A stretch of DNA of 64,000 bases, from the NCBI RefSeq assembly GCF_901709675.1, contig NC_051095.1, positions 21,883,956-21,947,955 of the forward strand, in the 5' to 3' direction. A program made the translations under genes and the position numbers. The notes beneath the pieces were generated by a model. The model saw only the letters and a program-made list of their open reading frames with translations. It was not told the DNA's origin and ran no database searches. Origin of the DNA: Syngnathus acus. Its lineage: Eukaryota; Chordata; Actinopteri; Syngnathiformes; Syngnathidae. Shown piece by piece: positions 1 through 64,000 of the stretch (its first letter is position 1; the number at the start of each line of letters is the position of its first letter).

Positions 1-60467
<60,467 letters not shown>

Positions 60468-63140
60468 CACTCAAGCGGTTCTCCCACCCCAGCCCACCAA
60501 AGACTGCCTGTTTCTACTCAACTCTGATTTGTTCTACCCTTTCTACACTGTATCAAAAAAAAGATGACGTCATCAAAAAAGAACAAGAAGAGAGATTAGG
60601 GGAAAATATTTCCAAAATGCCTTTAACTGTGACAGAATGATGGTATTTTATTATTATTGTCTGGTTTCTAACAGTGGCACAAGCAAGTGTGGTTTGGTTG
60701 TGGCTTTGCTTTTTGTATCCCTGCTAGCCTGCGAGTTAACTGACTCTTCTGCTGTTCTGAACGCTCTTCTTCACTTTGTTCTAATTCACCCAAGATGAAG
60801 ACTTCTATGGTTGCCGGTGAATTATCTCCTTCATGACTCAAATCAAGAGCTCTCTAGTTGCCAATTACTCCAAATATACTCCCGTTTACATAACGTGTAA
60901 GAGAGGCCTTGTCGACTCTGATACTTCCCTAAGAGAGGAGCAAATCGATGGTGGCTTGCTGCCTCTGCTGTGCTCCAACAGTAGTTTATATGAGTGTGTA
61001 TACTTCAATCAAGAATGTAAATAGCCAGTGCTTTCACACTGAGGGAAAAAAAGTGCTCAACTGGAAGTTCTGTTGTTCATAAGTAAGTGTCAGTATTGTT
61101 AATCAATAGAAAGAGCAGTTACATTTTTGCAAAGAATTATACATGGCTATAGTAAATATTCTCGCTGAAAAAAAACAAATCTGACTTTATGGAGTTCCAA
61201 TGCTGATTAAAGTTATTATATGTGAGTAATCCCAGTACGCCATGGGATGGTGTTCTGGCTCATCATTTGTCTCTGGAGCTTTTATGTGTATCCCGACTTG
61301 CCTCCCTCGCACAACATTTGCCGTGCCCTCTTTGTTCTCATCACGGGGACAGTGTTGCTCTCAAATCTGTGCTGTCATTATCGCCCATCCTTATGGCTCA
61401 AACTGAGCCTTGCACGAGAAACCTGCATCTGTCACGGGCAACGAAGAAGAACCAAGAGGAGGAAAGAGAAAGCCACTGTGGCCGGGAGGAAGAAATGTGA
61501 CAGCTGAGGCTCAATGAGTGGGTGGCGAGTGCAGAAGGGGCAGGACCTTGAAGTTGGCTACAGCGTACTCTACAGCTTGTCTCGTCTCATTAGGAAATGC
61601 CAATCAGAGTACATGTGAACCACTTCCAAAAAAAAAAAAGTTTATCCAAGATTTTTTTTCTTTTAAGCTCGCCTTCACTAATCCACCTCCTCTTCCATCT
61701 GCCTCCCCCCAGCCACATGCCTCCCCTCCCTGCGTCATTCCACCATCTGCCCACCATTAATTGTTTGTGTTTCTCTGGTGGGCTGCGGATGACAGAGCCT
61801 CACACTGCATATGTTGTGACTGCAAGCAGGTGATACACATTCCTGACAAGCTCATCGAGATGAGCCTTCCGTTCTGTTCTTAAACCATAATTATGCTTTG
61901 TTAGATACTGTCCAGCTCGTCTCGGTGCGAAAAACAGGGAAAGTCCGGTTGCTAGGAGACCACTGTCCCGGCTGAATGGATGCTCACTCCTCTCTTCCTC
62001 TGTCTCACGCTCACACTTTTTTTTCCATCTAGCATAGACAGCAATGTCAATCACAAAAATGACAGAAGCACACACCCTCCCCATCGTACTCCCTTCGCGA
62101 AAATCAGCTCTTCAATATGTCAAATTAAATTTTTTTCCATATAATGTGTCATGTGGATGTCTATGTGAGCGCATATGTGTGGGTGTCGTAAATGAGAACT
62201 CATTTATGCAGTATATTTCACCTAAATGCTTTATTTTTCATGTCTTTCACATAAAACTGTTATTTTTGTCAATTTATGTTTTCAGTAATGTTTGAGGAGA
62301 TGAATATTTTTCATCTCACTTCCCATTAAGTCAGGAGACATTTTGTGAGGCACAAAAGAAGAGAATAAACAGCAAGTACGCAGGTTGGCCCACTGATATT
62401 CATCCAATTTTATTAGCTGAATCACTATCTTGTAGCTTGATAATGGCTTCCGCTCAGTGTGTGACTGCAAAAAAGATTTAAATTAATCCATTTTACATAC
62501 ATACACAGTTTTGAAAGTTTTAAAATGGGAACAATGTGGCCTTAAAAAACATTCATTTATTGTATTGTCATTTAATGTGATTTTTGGGGAGTGCATAGAT
62601 ATCTTCTGTTTGGACAAAACCTGAGAAAGTGTCAAAAGACAATAAGAAGTTGTGGCTGAGATGAATATTTAAAATGTATTTTTCATTCCGAGTTTGTCCC
62701 TAACCAAGAGTTCCCGTCACATTTCTTCCCTCATTTTTCTGTCCCTGAGCAGCACACGACTATTGGTGGAGCGTACTCGAGTTGCTATGCGATAGTGACA
62801 GGCTATTACTGGGCATCTGAACCACTGGTTGTTTTCAGCCGTCTCTGGACAGTGACAGGGTAAAGCAGAGGGACGGGAATTCCTTGTCCGGGCTGCTGAA
62901 AAGCTGCTATCAAGTTCTTGATTTCACGGAAATGCCGTTTCGGCACACCAGGAACAGTCTGGGGGATGATAATAAAGGAGAAAGTAAAACGGGGAGCAAG
63001 GGAGAAGTCTTCATCTTTCTTGACCATGCTGAAGAAGGAAGATGAGAAATTAAATGAACCAGGTGCACTTAACACAATACATCAAAGACTGACCAGGGTA
63101 AAAATGCACTGTTGCAATAAAAGTGTGTGTGTGCGTGTGT
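60468..63140 (+). other. tenm1: Presumed 3' UTR and polyadenylation signals of tenm1
   Basis: No coding exon or recognisable gene follows the stop. Candidate poly(A) signals are ATTAAA near 61206, AATAAA near 62365, AATAAA at 63116-63121 and AATAAA at 63759-63764. The 63116 signal is followed at once by a GT-rich tract (63124-63142), the arrangement expected of a real cleavage site, so I end the UTR there. This is inference; no transcript data are available. Confidence 0.4.
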
Positions 63141-64000
63141 GTAAAAATGAAAAAACATGTTTAATGTATGGCACAATCAATTTAGGAGAACTATCATTAA
63201 AGATAATAGAATCGAGAATAGCAGATGGGAAAATAAAACACAGGGGTATTGGAGGCTAAATTAGGAAAATGCAGACTGAGAGATCTTCACTCCCCTTAGG
63301 CTTTTTTCACATGTTGTTTGTCAACAACAACAACAAAGAAAAACATTTATTCATGTTGATCACAAATCCATTTTTGAACCTTGTGCCATCATCTCTGGAG
63401 CTTCCATTGTGGCCAATTAAAAATGAAATAGCACAAACATACAGTATGTGGCTTCAAAATAACCAAATATTTATTTAATTATTTAAAATAATTTATTTAG
63501 AAGTCATTCCCTCCACCTGGCAAAACAGAAGCCCACTTGCGGGAGCTAAATTCAACATATGAAAATAATTTGGCTTTGTCAAGTAAGAGTCTTTTATTCA
63601 GCTCTTATTGCATTCAATTCAGTACTATCAGTCATGGTGACAAAAAAATAACCTTGATGCATTTTACATTCATTCAACCAAGCACAGATTGCTTTCTTCT
63701 AATCTCCATGCAATTCTTTGCTCTCTCTGGCTGCAAGTATTGCCATGAAAAATATTTCAATAAAGTGATATTGGTTATGAATAATATAAATGATTATTGA
63801 GTCTGTAGCGCAGTCCATGTTTGTCCTCGTCAATGATGTATGATTGATAGTGTCCGTGTGCTACGTGATGGCAAGGGATTTTTATTTGACCATGCAGCAA
63901 AGACAGAATAAGTTGTCACTATATGTTCCCAGAATGACGACTGTGGTACCATATGTTGCTGTATTTGCAGCCTCAATCATAGAACTCATCTCACCTTCCA
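63141..64000. other. Downstream flank, no gene seen
   Basis: AT-rich sequence with short unconvincing ORFs. A second AATAAA at 63759-63764 followed by GT-rich DNA could be a distal poly(A) site. Confidence 0.4.

Noticed and set aside
61222-61507. Two overlapping open frames downstream of the stop
   Set aside because: No homology seen; low-complexity basic and acidic ends. More likely 3' UTR sequence.

Overview
The window is vertebrate, almost certainly teleost fish, genomic DNA. It is AT-rich, split into many exons, and full of fish-type DNA transposons, tRNA-derived SINEs, an L2-type LINE and microsatellites. The only protein-coding gene I can support is the 3' half of a teneurin gene on the + strand. 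Exon by exon, its translation matches vertebrate teneurin-1 better than teneurin-2, -3 or -4 as I remember those families. Diagnostic stretches are [27 protein letters not shown] and the LGIQCEL start of the last exon. I therefore call it tenm1; no alignment was run.

I reconstruct 19 coding exons, the first cut by the window edge at base 1, plus one 21-nt microexon. All junctions use GT/AG and all reading phases agree. Without the microexon they encode 1,589 residues up to a TAA stop at 60465-60467. The order is: end of the FN-plug region, NHL six-bladed propeller (exons up to about 38200), the YD-repeat/RHS shell (about 38200-56700), then linker, antibiotic-binding-like domain, Tox-GHH-like domain and the TCAP peptide region (59079-60467). 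The intracellular, transmembrane, EGF and C-rich parts lie upstream of the window. Teneurins are type II membrane proteins that bind latrophilins and other teneurins across synapses.

Introns are unequal: one of 19.3 kb (7107-26411) holds an L2 LINE, an LTR-flanked non-coding element, a 0.9-kb MITE and several simple repeats; the rest are mostly 0.5-4.7 kb. Three related groups of TA-flanked MITEs with CCGTA-type terminal repeats recur. One of them carries a 650-bp-arm, almost perfect inverted repeat (28626-30035). Downstream of the stop are 3.5 kb of presumed 3' UTR and flank with no further gene.

The points most worth a second look are the microexon toggling 7 residues in the NHL propeller, the giant hairpin in intron 4, inverted MITE pairs bracketing blocks of exons, and a divergent TCAP C-terminus that ends in Gly-Gly-Arg.
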